A DNA stretch of 64,000 bases from Osmia lignaria lignaria (Eukaryota > Arthropoda > Insecta > Hymenoptera > Megachilidae). The notes under the pieces were generated by a model that was not told the origin of the DNA, did not search any database, and saw only the letters and a list, made by a program, of their open reading frames with translations. Where the stretch lies: the NCBI RefSeq assembly GCF_051020975.1, contig NC_135038.1:4710001-4774000 (forward strand), written 5' to 3'. Below are positions 37,401 through 49,400 of this stretch, piece after piece; position 1 is the first letter of the stretch, and each line of letters begins with the position of its first letter. The position numbers and the translations under genes are program-made.

Positions 37401-39489
37401 TACCGAAAGTATCGTATAGCTGAAGATATGGATAATCTCAGCGACGTTTCTGGTAAAAATAATCTTATTCATTATAAAATCATTAATTTAATAATACATT
37501 GCTACTTGATAATTTGTTTCTTACGATCAGAGGTAACGCCTGGCCGATCAAAATGTTTGTCTACGAGTACGCTTATTTCTGAAGTGTTCTCAATGATAGA
37601 AACTACCACAAAGAGTTCTCCGAAAGAAGTTTTACGTAGTAGTACAGTAGAGCAGTATAATAGTACTGAAACTTTGACTGGGTAAGAACTGTGATAAAAT
37701 GATTGAATTCAAAGCAAGTCACAAAATTAACAAACACTATTTTTTTTAAATACAGTTACAAGGAAGAGTCTACCCTAAGTTCCAGTACATTAAAACTGAA
37801 TAATACAGTTGAAACTTCTTCGGATGAAACAGTCACATCAATGAAATCAGACTGTGATAAATTATTATCAGCTTCCAGTATTGTTTATAACAAGCCTGAA
37901 GTGAAGTATGCTTATCCTGTAAGGTGGGTTAAATTTATACTGTTTAAGTTAACAGCAGTTTAAGACTCTAAATTTCTGATGATATACAGGTTGCAAAGAA
38001 TAGATTATAATGCCTTGGAAGGAAAGATATTAAAAATAGAAAATGAAAAATTAGAAGATAGGAGCAATGATACCTTAAAGATTTATCAGAACAATGGAAT
38101 GAATTATTCTGAAGGAAAGGTAAAAATTCTCCACACAAAAATGTATAAAATATATATAAGATACAATGATCTTTTTATTATGTAGGAATCTTCTCCTGAA
38201 AGTACCGTTTCGAGTTCATCGAATTCAGGAGGTGGGAAAGAAACTAAAGAAAAAAGAAACCGTGAAAAACTTTTACAAGGGCCAGGATCAGAATTTAGTT
38301 TAACGAATCTTGATTCAGAATTAGAATTAGATTATTATGATTATAATGTAGCGAATGCGAGTGCTGTTCCTGGCTCTTATTTAGGAATGGACCCTGCATT
38401 TCTAGTCTGGATTCCACCTATTGACGACATAAAACTTGATACAGAAGATTTCCTCTTAGGGTAATTAATCATTTATTTTCAGTTAATTACTCGATTCTTA
38501 GTGTCACCAATCGTATAAAATATTCATCTATTAATAGAAACAAAAGGGATTCCATTTTAACTCTTGAAACTGAAGGTATAGCGCTAACACCTTCTGAATA
38601 TAGAAGAATGAAACTCTCTACCTTTGATGACTTTAAACTTGAGTTAGACCCAGGGTGAGTATTAAACGAAATATATTTATATCATATTATTAATACAAAT
38701 TAATTAACTGATTGTATGTTAATAGAGAAAAATATTTTAAGAAGGATGAAAAAACTTGCCAAAATTTGGATTATGGAAGCTTAATGAAAGATGAGATTTC
38801 TGGAACTACCAGAACAAGAACTTTTGAAAAATTGCTTCCTATTCAAAAGCTGTTAGAAGATTCTAGCATTAAAGTGAGCATGGAATCTGTATCTAGTGTT
38901 CTTGAACATAAGCAATATTGTGTTATTCCAAACAGAAGGTAAGATTATAGTAAAAAATATACAAGAGTTCTCAAAATACTTTTGTATTAATTACCCCTTT
39001 CTTTCTCATAGGGTTTACATAGGTAAAGATGAGGAATCAGTTGAGAAATCTAATTCTCCTAAAAGCATCCTTGCTAGTCCTATAAATATGCTTGATAGCA
39101 GTGAGAATAATAAAGAGAAATTCAATTCTCCTTCGAATAAAGTTTTGCAAAAGGATTTGCTTAAAATAACACAAAGTAATTCGAATCAAAGGAAAATTTC
39201 GAAAACTCAAGAGGGCGAATTAACGAACATATCTTGCACTTATAAAGAATTAATGGCGTGCACCCAATCATTTACAAATGTACAAGATACGGTAAATATT
39301 CCGATGACCGAATTGTCAGGTAGTCCTTTAAGAAATATTACACAGGTTCAAAAAAGAGAGACTGATGTCTCTTTAAATATTCAGAACTCAGATTGTGGTA
39401 TAGAAGCACTTTGTATAAAGCAGGGTTCTCTTTATGATCAAAACATTAAATTTGTTGATGATGACGATGACGACGATTACATTGGTTAA
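34467..39489 (+). CDS. THSD1-like thrombospondin type-1 membrane protein
   Basis: Seventeen exons: 34467-34527, 34615-34834, 34906-35092, 35315-35536, 35611-35760, 35833-36181, 36286-36416, 36478-36729, 36914-37169, 37228-37452, 37531-37681, 37756-37923, 37990-38119, 38186-38460, 38538-38654, 38726-38938 and 39012-39489, about 1194 residues. A signal peptide (WLSLGILVIILLEFG) is followed by an ectodomain like vertebrate THSD1: HVALSGDLVI and LDVKWPMP correspond to its HVALSNDTVY and LKVEWPVF. One TSP1 repeat lies at about 402-452 (WGPWSPWSPCSSSC). Next comes a CUB-like block at about 480-605 (FPCPGQYFRVRDG, LLEFFSDELTASG), absent from human THSD1. One membrane helix (about 643-666) and a long Ser/Thr-rich cytoplasmic tail ending in seven Asp follow. 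THSD1 links to focal adhesions in vertebrate endothelium; the insect role is unknown. The donor after exon 8 could be six bases later. Confidence 0.82.
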
Positions 39490-41175
39490 AACTTATATAA
39501 ATTTATCTTTTTCTCTTTTTGATAATACCAAAGACATTTTTCTTTTGATATAAATTTATTTTTATTCCAAGCGTAAATTTGATTAGCCTTAGATATTTTA
39601 TTTAAATATATATTTTCCGTTATACCATTGTGATATTTTTACAAAGACGTTAAATTTCTTAAGTATAGTCTTTTAAATTTTAATTTAAAAAAATTCTCAA
39701 AAGTCTTCAATTTACTTTTTCATTTACTTTAAAAAATGTGCAATTGTACATAACTTTTTAACATGTAATTACTAGCACAGTACAAATGATATGATATAGC
39801 ACAACTATCAAGGAAATCTACTTTTTACTTATACATTTGTATAATATAAAAAATATCTAATCTAAGTCAAAATTATACTAATATATAAACTGGTGGATTT
39901 ACAATCCTATATTGATTATAATATTTGTTAATATTAAGTTTCATTAACAGACATAACTAATAAAACTGATGTTCAGTTATAGTTTAATCTATTTGCCATG
40001 CTTATGTATACGTATCTTTTAAATATTATTTCAACTTTCATTTGGTGATTATCAGCATTCAATATATCTACAAGTATATTATTTTGCTTTGTAAGCAAAA
40101 TAAAAATGCTTGTGTGTAATAATGTAAAAATTATTAATTAAATAGCTTTTGTAATATATTAAAAAAAATGTAAATAACTAATATTGTAATTATGAACTAT
40201 TATCACATTTACTTAAGATTTTATAAAAACTTTATATATATTTTATTGTAATTTATTATAACGTATTTATTACAATCTTTATTGTAGATTAATATATATA
40301 CGATTAAGGCAAAATTTTTGATAAATGTCATCTTAGATATTAATAAAAATGCTAAATAAACTAAAACTTCGATTAGTCAAAAGTTTTTTTTTACATTTTA
40401 ATTACCAACTTGATTATATTAATTATATTTTACATTTGAATGCTGTTTACAAGTGGATATCTTTTATAACTACAATTTCATAATATAAAGATGTAATAAT
40501 ACGTATACTTTTAGTACCATGTTAGGCAAATATTTCATTGTATGCTAATTTGAGTTAGAAGATTGAAGCAAAAACTTAACAATTTAATTTATTTAATACA
40601 AACCCGTGATTGAACACTGTGTTGTTGCTATAAGAATTTATTGTTGTATGAAACTAAATAAATATGTTTCTTAATAAACGAATATGCATCATCGGTATTT
40701 TGTTTGGTCAGTTTTTCAATCGCCATTAGTCATCCCAATATTAAAACAATGTAAAACAACATTTTTGTTTATTTTAAACTAATAATTACTCGAAAAATAC
40801 TCACTTTCAGGTGATCTAATGCATTTTTCCAATAAAATATTGTCAAGCCAGAAGAAACGAAACTATTACACGGTGAACCATTTTGAAGGATCGATATATC
40901 GATATAACTGAAATATCAAATATTCGATTTTTCAAATTTCTTCAATTACTATTTTAAAAGAGAAGATTGCACAAAATAGGTATAAGAAATATACATTGAT
41001 CACAACTGTATTTAACGTACAGTAATTGTGCTAAACTTTCTTTTTTGATTAATGCATGTAAAGAATTAATTTCCTAATATACGTGAATAAATTTCTATAA
41101 GACGCGGAGCTATTCGCGTGTAACGTGAATTTGATATCATGACATTTTGATTAGTAAAAAATGTACGAAAATGTC
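39490..41175. other. THSD1-like 3' UTR and AT-rich spacer
   Basis: Very AT-rich, no exon. AATAAA at 40657-40662 and again at 40673-40678 on the plus strand would end a 3' UTR of about 1.2 kb. A 14-bp palindrome ATCGATATATCGAT lies near 40893-40906. Confidence 0.45.
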
Positions 41176-41822
41176 TCATTTATTAATTTCGACTGTCAAC
41201 GAAGTGTCTGGTTGAGTCCAAATATAGCCAGTCCGTGTCATGCTGCAATGTGCATCATAATATCTACCAGGAGCACGGCAATAAGACCATCTTGGACAAC
41301 GACATCGAAATTTACTGTGAAATTCTTCTTTACACACTTCGTTCCACCAACAAGTTCTCTACGTAACAGAAACTTGATGTACCTTTTGTTTTATAAAAAC
41401 TGTGAAAAGGAACATTTTTAACCTGTTTACTATTTATTTACCTCAGCCAAATAACCTCTTACGCTTTGATCACTATAATTTCTTTTCTTAATCAGATGTC
41501 TCGCGCTTGTCGTGTATACTTCTACGCATACAACTAGTAATAGTAATACATATAATGCTGATCCTTCCTGTAAAATAATCAGTTAATTTGTAACGTTCCT
41601 ACTGTTCGTTCAGTTTTAAAAAGTCATGCTTCGAAAAAGTTTTAAAAAGTAATGTATAAATGAAACATATCATGAAAGAGAATTAAAAAATATTGAATGA
41701 ACAGTGAATGTAAATAGATCGTTATACTGCAGCAATATAATGAACTTTGAATATCTTTTAAGCGTACATTTCGTCTGTCAAAGTATTTTCTTCGTATTAC
41801 ATCAACTTACGTTGTAGCGCAT
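41176..41822 (-). CDS. Small secreted six-cysteine protein, function unknown
   Basis: Three exons on the minus strand: 41811-41822 (ATGCGCTACAAC, then donor GTAAGT), 41442-41567 and 41176-41358. All junctions are GT-AG and phase 0, and the product has 106 residues. The N-terminus MRYNEGSALYVLLLLVVCVE with a following YTTSA is a classic signal peptide. The mature part of about 80 residues has a dibasic KKR near its start. It then has six cysteines in the order C-x5-C-x9-C-x-C-x5-C-x10-C, set in aromatic and Arg-rich sequence (FRCRCPRWSYCRAPGRYYDA). Six cysteines in an extracellular peptide imply three disulfides. I do not recognise the family; a hormone, growth-factor-like or defence peptide are all possible. 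An NRF-1-like motif at 41975-41984 sits 150 bp upstream. The exons are too short for ordinary ORF listing. Confidence 0.75.
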
Positions 41823-41974
41823 TGTTGTAGGCTTTATTTTGTTGTGTAAATCTACACAACCACCCTTAAAATATTACATTAATAAATATCACAGAACAAG
41901 GTACATAATTCGTTTCCAATACTGTACGTTTCGTATAAGCACTTGAAATAAAAGGGTATATAGAGAACGCACGC

Positions 41975-41984
41975 GGCGCATGCG
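41975..41984 (-). promoter_or_regulatory. NRF-1/Ewg-like motif upstream of the six-cysteine gene
   Basis: GGCGCATGCG within a short CpG-rich run (ACGCACGCGGCGCATGCGTACGC spans it) lies 150 bp before the start codon of the minus-strand secreted-protein gene. It is also downstream of the coatomer zeta stop, so it is best explained as the promoter of the small gene. Confidence 0.45.
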
Positions 41985-42475
41985 TACGCTTATTCTTCTT
42001 TCGTATTTGCGAATCGATCGTTCCTTAAATTTCAATTTTTCACTACTAAAGAAGAGATTTAAGTTTAATTTATAATTTTATGACGTAAAAGTGCCGTAAA
42101 ATGGTACTTATGGCATATCAATTTAAAGTTTAAACCTTAATGAAGATGATCGCGTAGGCGCTTCATTAATATTTCTAATAAAAAATGGCTGAATGCCAAT
42201 TACAGTAAACGTTAACTATAATTGGCAATTTTTCGTTTCTTTCATTTAATATTTTATGCGTTATTTTATATAATTAGGCTAATATTTGATGTTAGAGAAG
42301 CTTTTACTTGCTCTAAAGGTTTCACCCTTTGCATGTAAATAGCAGGAAGGGTTTTGACTATTTTACTTATTTTCCATGTGTACAACACACGGAATATGAA
42401 ATTTGTTATTTTTATATTTTAAAATATTAATTTTATACATACATGTATATTCAGTACAATTTTAATGCACGAAAT

Positions 42476-43843
42476 TTATTTCAATAAGGACCATTTCAGT
42501 TGTTCCTTTGCAGATTGCAAAACCTAGAACAAAAATAAAGTTTAGTAACACAAATGAAAATCGTATGAAATGATTTCGTTAATTCAGTCTTCTAAAATCA
42601 TAAAAACTTACAATCAGAGACTGTGCGAAGCATGTAGAATGATGCATGAACACAAAATAAAAAAATCGAAAAGGTTTCTACGTGGTAAATGGACATAACT
42701 TTGCTATGCCATTAAATCATTTAAACATGTTATATGTTTAATTTAATTTCAAATATTACCTGTGCAACTGTCTGCTCTCCAAGTGGAATATCATCAGTCC
42801 TTAATGCTACCCTCTGAACAACACTCGAGGCATCAGCATCAAGAATAATTCTAAAAAAACATTACAATATTATAAATTTTTTTCCTGCTAATAACAGGAA
42901 ATTATTAAGCAAACACTGTGTATGTTTGATTTCTTTAACATTTTTCATTTACCCTCCATCACAAATTTCATCCATTGCTAACATAACTATGTCCAAGCTA
43001 TCTAGAACGGCTCTTTTTTCAACATTTTTTCTCAAGATCTGACTAACTGAGTCATATAAACAATTTAGGACACTCATCAAAATAAGCTGAAATAAAAATA
43101 CAATTTTGTTAATAAAAAAATATTACTCAATGTTTATGTAATTGAATATGTAAGAATTATGAACACCTCATTTTCATGCGAGCTTCCCATAACATAGAAG
43201 AATAAATCTACATTACTCCTATAAACACAGGTTAAACCATCCAACATAATAATTTCTGCATTTGCCCTGTGGGTTTTATTGAAAAGATTTTTCTCAAATG
43301 TTTTTTGCTCCTTTGACGTGGGAAACACATTTTTGTCATAATATTTAGCTAATATTCTGTTGCCATCGTTATCCAGGATGGCCATACCCTTAACGGTGTA
43401 AAGCGTGGGTTCCTGCGATTACATATTTATATTAAAACAGAGAGCTGAAAAATTTCTTTTCCATATATGCACCCATGTAATAATCAAACGAAGTATTTAA
43501 TAATCACGCATGCTATACATTGAATTTTCATATAGGTTAGGAAACACTCATTCAATTATTGTTTGAATAAATGATAATAAATGGAAACAAATATGGAAAA
43601 CAAACTTAAAATCAATTGAAATCATACGCGTTGTTGAAAATCGCGTTCCTGGTCACTTTGAGGCATCGGAGAAAGGTTATGTTGCGCGACTTTTGATGAT
43701 CCACCACGATTCATGATTAAGTTTGCACGAAACAATACTTACATCAAGAATATATTATTAAAAGGTGCACATTACTGTGAGATCTGTATAAAAAAACGTA
43801 TGACGACTATTTAAAAAAAACCTACCAATAGCTGACCATCCAT
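42476..43843 (-). CDS. Coatomer subunit zeta (COPI coat)
   Basis: Five exons on the minus strand: 43826-43843 (MDGQLL), 43167-43412, 42953-43086, 42760-42850 and 42476-42523, giving 178 residues, the normal family length. Zeta-COP is the small longin-fold subunit that pairs with gamma-COP in the inner COPI coat for Golgi-to-ER traffic. Diagnostic stretches are AILDNDGNRILAKYYDKN, KTFEKNLFNKTHRANAEI, YRSNVDLFFYVMGSSHENE, SQILRKNVEKRAVL and the end QSAKEQLKWSLLK. An alternative, equally in-frame first exon lies at 43628-43714. TTACGTCA (43846-43853) and TTGACGCGTCAA (43857-43868) just upstream of the ATG are CRE/UPRE-like, compatible with secretory-stress control. It lies 343 bp from the sulfide:quinone oxidoreductase stop on the same strand. 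Confidence 0.96.
43628..43714 (-). CDS. Alternative first coding exon of coatomer zeta
   Basis: On the minus strand an ATG at 43714 opens 29 codons (MNRGGSSKVAQHNLSP...) that end with ...QQR directly at a donor, GTATGATT. The exon is phase 0, so it splices in frame to the second coatomer zeta exon (EPTLYTVKG) in place of the six-residue MDGQLL. The peptide is hydrophilic and has no known motif. It could also be untranslated leader that happens to be open. Confidence is moderate because 29 open codons can arise by chance. Confidence 0.4.
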
Positions 43844-44185
43844 GTTTACGTCAAACTTGACGCGTCAAGATCACAGACTACGCGATTCGAGTTGAGATCT
43901 GATTTTACCATCTTGATAAAACGGATACCATAAGGATTTGTAATTTCTTTATTGTTTCATATTTTCAAACTTCTAAATATCTTTTAGAAATATTATATAC
44001 AAAAGTCTCTGAAACATAGAAACGTTTCCATTCGTTATTTACATTTTTATGTTGATAATATTTTATAATTTAAATGATTTGATAAATAATTAGTATTTCA
44101 CAAGATATGTTCTATCGTTGAATAAATAATACACTTAGGATACATTTATTATTATGTAAATAATACTAAGTAATTATAAATAACT

Positions 44186-46079
44186 TTAACTTTTAATTGC
44201 TTCTGGATCTTTTTTCTTTTTTATCATGTTTGAATATTGGCGTAAAAATTCAGGTCCATCCCAATAGCCACTGTAAATTTGAAAATATGCCAAATTACAT
44301 ACTTGCCCGTCAATGAATGATCGTAATTGTAGTAAACTTACCGTGTCATTAAATTCCAATATAAAATAGGAAAACCATACGCTTTAAGTAGGTACGTAAA
44401 GTAATATTCACGACCCTGATCTACTGGGAACGTTTCTAATGGTTGTAAATTATAATCGAATTCGGCTAAAATACATTTTCCGTAACCAGTAACTAAGGGA
44501 CAAGAAGAGTAACCATTGTAAGCCATAATCATTGGTTTACCGGCCAGATCATCCATAATATTTTTATACAATACTTTGCCCTGGGCAGCTGAAAATAAAT
44601 TTCAATAAAAATTCTGTTCCGTAACAAGAATCAAATATAATAGTACCTATTGCTGCCATAGTTTTGGAATTTGGGGTGCTGGTGCAATCTCCAATTCCAT
44701 ATATATTTGGATATTTCGTATGTCGTAGAGTTTTAGGATCTACAGTCAAAAATCCTGTTTCGTTCGTTAACGAAGAATGTCTTATCAAAACGTCAGGTGG
44801 ACCCATTGGAGGGCACACATGAAGTAATGAAAACTAAATGAAAAAAATTGTTGTCAATTAAATTCTTATACATAATATACAAATGTGTGAATGTATTTAA
44901 CAAAATCAAACCTTCTGGACGAATGTTTCGTTCGAGCCATCTAATTTCTCGAACACAGCTTCCTGTTTAGCTGAATCTATTTCAATCAGATTTGTTTGAA
45001 GATTTACAATAATGTCCCTTTTTTTACAAACACCCCAAAGTGAATCAGCATACTTCTTGACACCAAATATTACTGGTAAAGCTGTGTTATACACAACTTT
45101 TACGTTGTTACGGACTTTTTTCTTCTGAGAAAATAAATGTTAATATAGTATGTAAAATAACATTCAGAACAGAACTAAGAAGATAATCCAAATTCACCTT
45201 GCGCAAAAATTCCTCGGCGATATATAAAATTTTCTGGGGTGCTCCTGGACATTTAACTGGACTGTTTGGATAGGTGAATATCGCGGTACCATCGGTAACC
45301 CTTGAAATCTTGCTGAATACATGTGGTACAGTCTCTGGTCCGTAAATGGAACACACTTTTGACAAACCATCCTGAAGACTCTTTACTAAACCTGGTATCT
45401 AAAATAAACATAAAAGACAATTCGTATGTGTTCATTGATCAAAAAATATAAAAATTTTGTCCAACCTCACTTTTTCCCAATGTAATTGCAAACCCACTGC
45501 AACAATCATGATTTCATACTGCACAGTATCTCCATTGCTCATAGTTATTTGATTCTGTTCAGGTGCAAAGCTCATTACACTTTCTTTCAGCCAGGTAGCA
45601 TCTTTTGGTAAAGTATCTTTCATTGTTTTTTTTGAAGCTTCATAAGATCTCAAACCACCACCAATCAAAGTGAACATTGGTTGATAAAAGTGTACCTAAA
45701 AAATATCAACGCGACTGAATTAAAATGGAAATTTTAATTGTTATAATAAAAAATGTATTACCGGACTTGGCTCCACTATGATCACTTTTTTAGGATCTTT
45801 GAATGTGTTTGCAAATTTTGCAGCCATACTACAACCTCCAGTTCCACCTCCAACTACTAACACTTTACACCTGTAATGTTAGTTCATTCGCAAGAATGAT
45901 ATAATTACTACATTTTCGAAACATGTTACTTAGTAAATGATTTATATAACAATTAATGTTACTCACGAATAATGGTTACTTCTGTATACATTTTTCATTA
46001 GTATATTCCTCTTGAATGGTTCAAAATTGCATTCACTTAAGCAAGACAGAATAGAACGGATACCTTTAGTGTAATTCAT
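44186..46079 (-). CDS. Sulfide:quinone oxidoreductase, mitochondrial
   Basis: Eight exons on the minus strand: 45967-46079, 45762-45870, 45471-45695, 45198-45398, 44912-45124, 44647-44833, 44342-44588 and 44186-44270, giving 459 residues (human SQOR 450). The enzyme oxidises hydrogen sulfide at the inner mitochondrial membrane, passing electrons to ubiquinone and sulfane sulfur to glutathione or sulfite. Exon 1 (basic, with Ser and Asn) is the import presequence. VLVVGGGTGGCSMAAKF is the FAD-binding Rossmann motif. The two redox cysteines are present: Cys199 in VKCPGAPQK and Cys379 in YSSCPLVTGYGK. YGIGDCTSTPNSKTMAA is the second FAD contact, and GYWDGPEFLR closes the fold as in animals. No key residue is missing. 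Upstream, TGCACATGCGCA at 46452-46463 is an NRF-1-like site. Confidence 0.96.
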
Positions 46080-46451
46080 TTCTGAAATCAATTAAAATGA
46101 CAAATTTTTTAAATAAATGACCAATATACATGTGACTAAATAAAAGATATACTTCTATTTAGAAGGTGCGATAATTATGAATAAAATGTGTTAACGAGTT
46201 ACCTTATATTCGGACGAAAGTGTCAAACGTGGTCAAACGTAAAGTACGATTAAAATTGTTGACTTCGATATTGAAATGATTTCCAAAAATTATGATAAAT
46301 AGTATTTAATTATTTACTTATTTGATCAGAGATAAATGTTACGTAGCCAAATTTGGTCAACAAGCCGGTTTCTTCGTAACATTCACTCTAAAATGTACCC
46401 AAAGAGATAACTACCATGTAGTGGTCTACTGCGTTTATAACCTCATAACAC

Positions 46452-46463
46452 TGCACATGCGCA
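46452..46463. promoter_or_regulatory. NRF-1/Ewg-like motif upstream of sulfide:quinone oxidoreductase
   Basis: TGCACATGCGCA, one step from YGCGCAYGCGCR, lies about 375 bp before the start codon. A mitochondrial enzyme is a typical target for this factor class, though that rule comes from vertebrates. Confidence 0.45.
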
Positions 46464-49400
46464 AATTTGAATTTCGAAAAAGCGCCTGTACTTAAAAATG
46501 AACAAGAAACAAAATCGAAGGAACCGAAAACGAAAGGGATCAAGTAAACGGGGAACACCTGAAAATTCGTTTTAATCATTCTTTTGCTTCTCTCTTTATT
46601 GAGGATAACTTTTTTTAAACGCTGCCCGAAACTAGGCAAGCTTATCTCAAATCCCAAAAGTCGTCAGTCACGAAAGTTTAAAGTAAAAAGGTTTTGTATT
46701 TCATTAAACTTTTTTTTAAAAACTAAAATACCCATATTCAAGATTAATTTCTTTTCTTCGCAAAATTAACGATTGCACTCGTAATTGGAAGAATTATTGG
46801 CACCTTTTTAATCGTAAGGCGAGATCTAATACTTCCAAGAAATAAAAAATTTGTATTTAAAAAATGTACAGTTCCGAACTGAATATACCCAGAATTAGTC
46901 GTTTCGCTCTTCGAGTGAACGTACTTAAAAAAATTCACCTTTCATTCATCAAGAAAACAAATTTTTAAACGATGGTTAATCACGGCTGAGGACTTCCGAG
47001 ATCGAGCGTGTATCCACGATCCGCAGCACGATGGCATGCGCGTGAAATACAAATGCACGACTTGCAAACGATAATAATAAGTATACACTCTCCACGAATC
47101 GTCGTTTCAGTTTAAGTCCTTAAGAATAAATTTATTTACATCGCGGACACGATTCCTTCGGTTAACTCCCGTTCGTCCCTTAAGAGAGAGAGAGAGAGAA
47201 AAAAAAAAAAAAAAGAAAAAACCCTTCATCTTTCATCTCGATCGAATTCGTGTGCATTTCTATTTTACTTTTTTTCGCTTCTCGAACAAAGAAACGGAAA
47301 CTGCTTTCACTTGCAAACGTATCGTTTTCGTTCCCTTCTTTCTTAGGAGTACAACTAAATTTTTCTATAACAACTTTATCAAGCAAATCCGTTTCGATCT
47401 TCGACAGAAGATTCGGCGACTAACAAACGTTCCGTGTTTCGCCACTTCTATTTTATTTTAATAATTCATTCTTTCACTTTCTTTCCGTGTCGCCGAACGA
47501 TGAACAATTGTGTTACAGATACACACATTATTCGAAAACAATTAGCAATAAACGTCGCTTGTACCACACAGCCAAGAGAATACTTAAGAGAAAAATAAAA
47601 ACTAATAACGAACCAGTGAAAGATTCGAAGGGATATGAAAACGGAGAGAAACTTGTCTGAAGGAAGAAATGCTCGATGGAATCTCGTTTCAGAGATTTAA
47701 TACGTACATTTCTAAGTTAAAGTTACGATTGCTCTCGGCCACGGGACAATACGAAAATACATATAATCGGCGTGATAAAATAGGCTCGTCGATCTCTCCA
47801 CTTATCGTAATAAGAATAAAAAATATTCCTTGCAATATTGTTCGACGAACGACGAGCGTAACGTGTATTTTATCGCGCCGAGAAAGCTTCGGAACATTTA
47901 TTGCTAACACGCCTTTTGTTATGTTTTTTTTTTTTATCTTTTCTTTCGTTGAACAAACGCTTTGAAAAGGCATTTGACAGTCGAATACAATTCTAAAGTT
48001 ACATTCGATCGACTTATCTTTATAATCAATAAATACAATTTCTTCGTGCACGTTCCTGAACGTTGGTACGCAACCACGATATGCACAATACAGAAAGAAC
48101 GACGAAGAATGGCTAATTGCGTGAATTTCAGATATCTCTTCACGAAAAACACAATACAGGCGTTTCACAGTTTCGTTCCTCTTCTCATTGATACTTTGCG
48201 TTCTTATCGTGTTATCATTATCATTGTTGGATGTTATTTAGAATAATCGTTATTTATGTTATCGATATTAAATGTTAATGTTAATAATTATGTAACGAGA
48301 GCAGGTTCGCGTTGCTTTTAGACAACGCGACAAACAAATGCTCGGTACGAAACATGCGTGAAAACCAGTGATAACATTTTTTTTTTTTTTTTGGATACAG
48401 TACGCACGGCCGTTCGCAATTGTGGTATTTTCTTCTTAAAAAATAATACCTACTATGCGGAGGATAGAATCGAGTATTTAAACTTGTGTGTGTATGTGTA
48501 TGTGTCGCTAAATATATGCGCAAGATTCATGGTACTTTGAACGAGTGAAGAAGACAATATTAATATAATAACGTAGTAGTCTCATCGTTTCATTGCGCGT
48601 CGTACTGCAACAACTTGTACCATTGTGTTTTTTGTTTTTTTTTTTCGTTTTTTTAATTTTGTTACCATTTTGTCTGTCTTGTTTTGTTTCTATATAGATT
48701 AATCGTAACGTGTGGCGTAACGCGATCGTGTAACCGTTGTGTGTCGAGTCATTCATTTGGTTTATTTTGGCATACAAAATAATTTTATTTACAGTCTGAC
48801 GATAATATTATTAATTATTTACCTATAGTCCTTTAATGCTAAAGTGGCGGATAATATAGTTTCAATTACGTACTATATTATGCGGTCTTCGGCTATTTAC
48901 ATAACAAAAACGGCACGAATAAATATCATTGGACAATGGACCAAGTTTTTCTTTCAGTGTGCATTTACTCGCACAAACGATTCGTTGGTAAGGGACACGC
49001 GGATCCGTAGAAAACTGTTCGAGACGAATGAAAACTAGCTAGGGAACAGCCGAAATGATATCTATACGATTAACAATTATGAATCTTTATATATACATTG
49101 ATTGAAACGAGTGGATTCATCAATTTTTGAATCCATAATTCGACACGTTTACGATAAAAGGGAACGAAAGCTCGTTAAATGCATGATGATATGTAAAAAG
49201 AAAGCACGAAAATCGATCGGTTAAAAATGATGGATAAAAAAAAAAAAAAAAAGGAAAAAGAAAATACGCGTACAATGATTGAGCTCTTTCGATTCATCGA
49301 TAAAGAACGTCGTACACAAAGCATTTGTGCTTCTAATCCACTGAACGTGTAAAGAAAAACTTGCCTAGATATAAACGTACACAGATATTACTATATTCTA

